A stretch of DNA of 33,319 bases, from positions 1-33,319 of the forward strand of contig DGYI01000009.1 of assembly GCA_002396645.1 (NCBI GenBank), in the 5' to 3' direction. This document shows positions 31,353 to 33,319 of this stretch, one piece after another. This DNA is from Firmicutes bacterium UBA5010. Lineage in GTDB: Bacteria; Bacillota; Clostridia; Tissierellales; Sedimentibacteraceae. The notes below the pieces were generated by a model. It ran no database searches and had not been told where the DNA came from. It was given only the letters and a program-made list of their open reading frames with translations. A program made the position numbers and the translations under genes. Each line of letters starts with the position of its first letter. The stretch's first letter is position 1.

Positions 31353-32105
31353 ATGAATTATATTATTAAATGCGGTAAAAATTTTATGGCAATATCAAAC
31401 AGCATAGAAGCAGATTGTCATAGACACTGGATGCTGCAAATATTTCTTGGCAGTCAGAAGGAATTAAATATTGAAGTTAACGGACAATTTATACCTTGTA
31501 ACGCCATTCTTGTAAACATTGATACAGAGCATACATTTAAAACAGAGGGAGAACCTCATTTTACTATGCTTATTGACCCTATAACAGAGCTTGGACGTGC
31601 ATTAAAAGTTTTGCTAATGGGACAGCCGTTTTATATTTTCTCACATGAAAAAACCACAGTTATGCAGCAGGCATTTAAAAATGCACTTGCACAAAAAAGC
31701 CACGATTCTTTTAATACTTTAGCTAAAAGCATGAGCTTTCAATATGATTATAATAATCTGAAAAATTTTGATAATCGTGTTAATGAAGTGTTGAATCTCC
31801 TGGAGGAATGTATACATGAGGATGAGTCTCATCAGATAAAATATTTTTCTAAAAAAACAGGGCTGTCTGAAAGTCGCCTAGCACATTTATTTAAAGATGA
31901 AACAGGTGTTCCGCTAAAAAGCTATATTGTTTTACATAAACTTCAGGTATCGTATGAATCAATTTTTGATGGTAAAAACATAACAACAGCAGCACTTGAT
32001 GCCGGTTTTGGAAGCTCATCACATCTTGCATACACAAATAAAATGATGACAGGTATGGCTGCAACAAATATCATAAAAGACAGCGAGTTTTTGAAAGTTT
32101 TTTGA
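31353..32105 (+). CDS. AraC-family transcriptional regulator
   Basis: The 250-residue protein ends with a double helix-turn-helix domain (about 150-250): IKYFSKKTGLSESRLAHLFKDETGVPLKSYIVLHKLQ, and ITTAALDAGFGSSSHLAYTNKMMTGM, the second HTH with the AraC-type glycine-aromatic pattern. The N-terminal part (about 20-95) is cupin-like (CHRHWMLQIF, DTEHTF). It diverges from the FUSC-like gene (108-base gap) and precedes the transglutaminase-like gene by 46 bases. It may control one or both; the inducer is unknown. Confidence 0.88.
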   Translation: MNYIIKCGKNFMAISNSIEADCHRHWMLQIFLGSQKELNIEVNGQFIPCNAILVNIDTEHTFKTEGEPHFTMLIDPITELGRALKVLLMGQPFYIFSHEKTTVMQQAFKNALAQKSHDSFNTLAKSMSFQYDYNNLKNFDNRVNEVLNLLEECIHEDESHQIKYFSKKTGLSESRLAHLFKDETGVPLKSYIVLHKLQVSYESIFDGKNITTAALDAGFGSSSHLAYTNKMMTGMAATNIIKDSEFLKVF

Positions 32106-32151
32106 TACATATTTTGGTATAGTGTAATCAAACAAAACGGAGGATTATACT

Positions 32152-32850
32152 ATGAATAAATACTTACAAGAAACTCAAATGTTGAATTTTTCTGACTCTT
32201 CGATACAGAGATTAATAAAAGAAAAGCAATGGCTAAATGATAATGATTTTCAAAAAATTCAGAAAATCTACAATTTTGTACGCAACGATATCATGTTTGG
32301 ATATAACACAGATGACACAATTCCGGCTTCCGAGATTTTAAATGATGGCTACGGTCAGTGCAATACAAAAGGAACATTATTTATGGCACTTCTGCGGGGA
32401 GTCGGAATACCTTGTCGTATTCACGGTTTTACGATTGACAAGAAATTGCAAAAGGGTGCAATGACAGGACTAATTTATAAGCTTGCTCCCCGAAGCATTA
32501 TTCACAGCTGGGTTGAAATCCGATATAAGGAACATTGGTATAACATTGAGGGCTTTATTTTAGACAGCCAATATTTGAAAAAGCTTCAAGATAAGTTTTC
32601 TGATTGTAAAACCGATTTTTGCGGATATGGCGCTGCTACCGATAACTTTCAGAATCCGCAAGTAGAATGGAATGCCAATGATACCTACATCCAAAAAGAA
32701 GGTATCAACTGTGATTTTGGCGTATTCAATTCACCTGATGAATTTTTTGACAGACATCAACAGCGTTTATCGACGCTTAAAAAATGGGTTTACCGAAATA
32801 TAGGACGTAAACTTATGAATCGTAATGTAGAAAAAATCCGATTAACTTAA
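32152..32850 (+). CDS. Transglutaminase-like domain protein
   Basis: The 232-residue protein has a transglutaminase/protease-like core. Cys70 in GYGQCNTKG and His118 in IIHSWVEI are the expected catalytic pair; the third residue is less clear, with an acidic residue in HWYNIEGFILD (about 128-138). No signal peptide is seen, so it should be cytoplasmic. A GGAGG site precedes the ATG. Adjacent to the AraC regulator, it is plausibly its target. Substrate is unknown. Confidence 0.8.
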   Translation: MNKYLQETQMLNFSDSSIQRLIKEKQWLNDNDFQKIQKIYNFVRNDIMFGYNTDDTIPASEILNDGYGQCNTKGTLFMALLRGVGIPCRIHGFTIDKKLQKGAMTGLIYKLAPRSIIHSWVEIRYKEHWYNIEGFILDSQYLKKLQDKFSDCKTDFCGYGAATDNFQNPQVEWNANDTYIQKEGINCDFGVFNSPDEFFDRHQQRLSTLKKWVYRNIGRKLMNRNVEKIRLT

Positions 32851-32903
32851 GATTATTTTATGTCAAATTTCTTATACCATTTTCTGAATCTTTCTAAATA
32901 TTA

Positions 32904-32932
32904 TTGACACTCTACTATATTTTAGATATACT
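32904..32932 (+). promoter_or_regulatory. Consensus promoter of the cobalamin riboswitch leader
   Basis: A perfect TTGACA (32904-32909) and TATACT (32927-32932) are separated by exactly 17 bases. It is the best promoter in the window. Transcription would begin near 32940, just before the riboswitch. Confidence 0.8.
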
Positions 32933-32952
32933 AGTCTTATAAAATAAGATAT

Positions 32953-33139
32953 TAGGTGCTTTATTTAAGCTTAAAAGGGAAAGAGGTTAAAATCCTCTAC
33001 AGCCCCCGCTACTGTAAGTAGGGATGAAATCTTACTGTGCCACTGAATTTATTTGGGAAGGCAAAGAGAGTAAAATGAACTACAAGTCAGGAGACCTGCC
33101 TAGCATTGCATTTGATCGCTTCGGTGGGAAGTGGATGGT
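32953..33139 (+). ncRNA. Cobalamin riboswitch
   Basis: All main landmarks are present in order: AAAAGGGAA near 32973, ACAGCCCCCGCTACTGT (32999-33015), GCCACTGA, GGGAAGGC (about 33055-33062) and the B12 box AAGTCAGGAGACCTGCC (33084-33100). It senses adenosyl- or methylcobalamin and usually turns off cobalamin transport or synthesis genes in cis. The target lies beyond the right edge of the window. A terminator at 33226 follows and may be the expression platform. Confidence 0.95.
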
Positions 33140-33225
33140 GGTAAATAAACTATATATTTTAGCTAAGATTTAATACACTAAATAAGTTATTAATTCTATT
33201 AAAATATGTATACCTATAAAACCAG

Positions 33226-33253
33226 AATCCTATCAATTCGATAGGATTTTTTT
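33226..33253 (+). terminator. Terminator downstream of the cobalamin riboswitch
   Basis: AATCCTATC (33226-33234) pairs with GATAGGATT (33240-33248), followed by a run of T residues to 33253. It lies about 85 bases after the riboswitch, so it could be its regulated terminator, or a simple terminator. Only 66 bases of sequence follow it. On the other strand a frame open from the window edge stops at 33252-33254, but it is too short to call a gene. Confidence 0.75.
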
Positions 33254-33319
33254 ATTTAAGACATTTTCTATTACTGCCTCTAATAAATGTGAGCGAATTT
33301 CCTACAGCAATGCTCCATG

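Noticed and set aside
1..33319. CRISPR array, tRNA, rRNA or insertion sequence
   Set aside because: I saw no regularly spaced repeats, no tRNA cloverleaf with CCA end, no rRNA sequence and no transposase anywhere in the window.
33252..33319. Partial leftward gene at the right edge
   Set aside because: One frame is open for about 21 codons from the edge to a TAA at 33252-33254, but this length is expected by chance and no family is recognisable.

Overview
The window is 33.3 kb of AT-rich DNA with Firmicute-type signals: strong GGAGG ribosome binding sites, occasional TTG/GTG starts, a T-box leader, a cobalamin riboswitch and frequent AGA arginine codons. Together with an oxygen-sensitive glycyl radical enzyme and peptide/amino-acid catabolic genes, this points to an anaerobic, amino-acid-fermenting member of the Clostridia. 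The species cannot be named from the sequence alone.

Layout. (1) 1-6100, leftward plus a phage relic: a heterodimeric ABC exporter pair (151-3680), a secreted copper-amine-oxidase-N-like stalk protein (3732-4571), then a rightward phage-type structural protein (5075-5698) with a small coupled ORF before it and a holin-like remnant broken by a stop codon after it. This segment is bracketed by two 39-bp near-identical hairpins (99-137 and 6064-6102). (2) guaA, leftward (6110-7642). (3) A GNAT acetyltransferase and a small membrane protein, rightward (8187-9658). (4) A LysR regulator (9693-10634, leftward) diverging from a long rightward operon (10810-20415): Dpp/Opp-type peptide ABC importer (binding lipoprotein, two permeases, two ATPases), two tandem paralogues of the L-2-amino-thiazoline-4-carboxylate hydrolase family, an N-acyl-D-amino-acid deacylase-like amidohydrolase and a class I amidotransferase-like gamma-glutamyl hydrolase. 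(5) A leftward diacylglycerol glucosyltransferase-type enzyme (20488-21594). (6) A glycyl radical activase and its enzyme (22118-25502); the latter retains, by residue counting, the active-site positions I recall for trans-4-hydroxy-L-proline dehydratase (HypD). (7) A DUF2238-like membrane protein and an APH-like kinase (25839-27148). (8) A cysteine T-box followed by cysK and cysE (27350-29359). (9) A SnoaL-like protein, a TraX-family membrane protein, a leftward FUSC-like membrane protein, an AraC-type regulator and a transglutaminase-like protein (29478-32850). (10) A consensus promoter and a cobalamin riboswitch with a downstream terminator (32904-33253); its target lies outside the window.

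How it fits together. The LysR-dpp operon looks like one import-and-degrade unit: take up a short peptide or conjugated amino acid, then open it with the two ATC-hydrolase-like proteins, the D-aminoacylase-like enzyme and the C26 peptidase-like enzyme. I do not know a described pathway with this gene set, and it is the best candidate for an undescribed system here. The HypD pair next door would dehydrate hydroxyproline, a product of collagen-type peptides, but no proC lies beside it. The cysK-cysE unit supplies cysteine under tRNA-Cys control.
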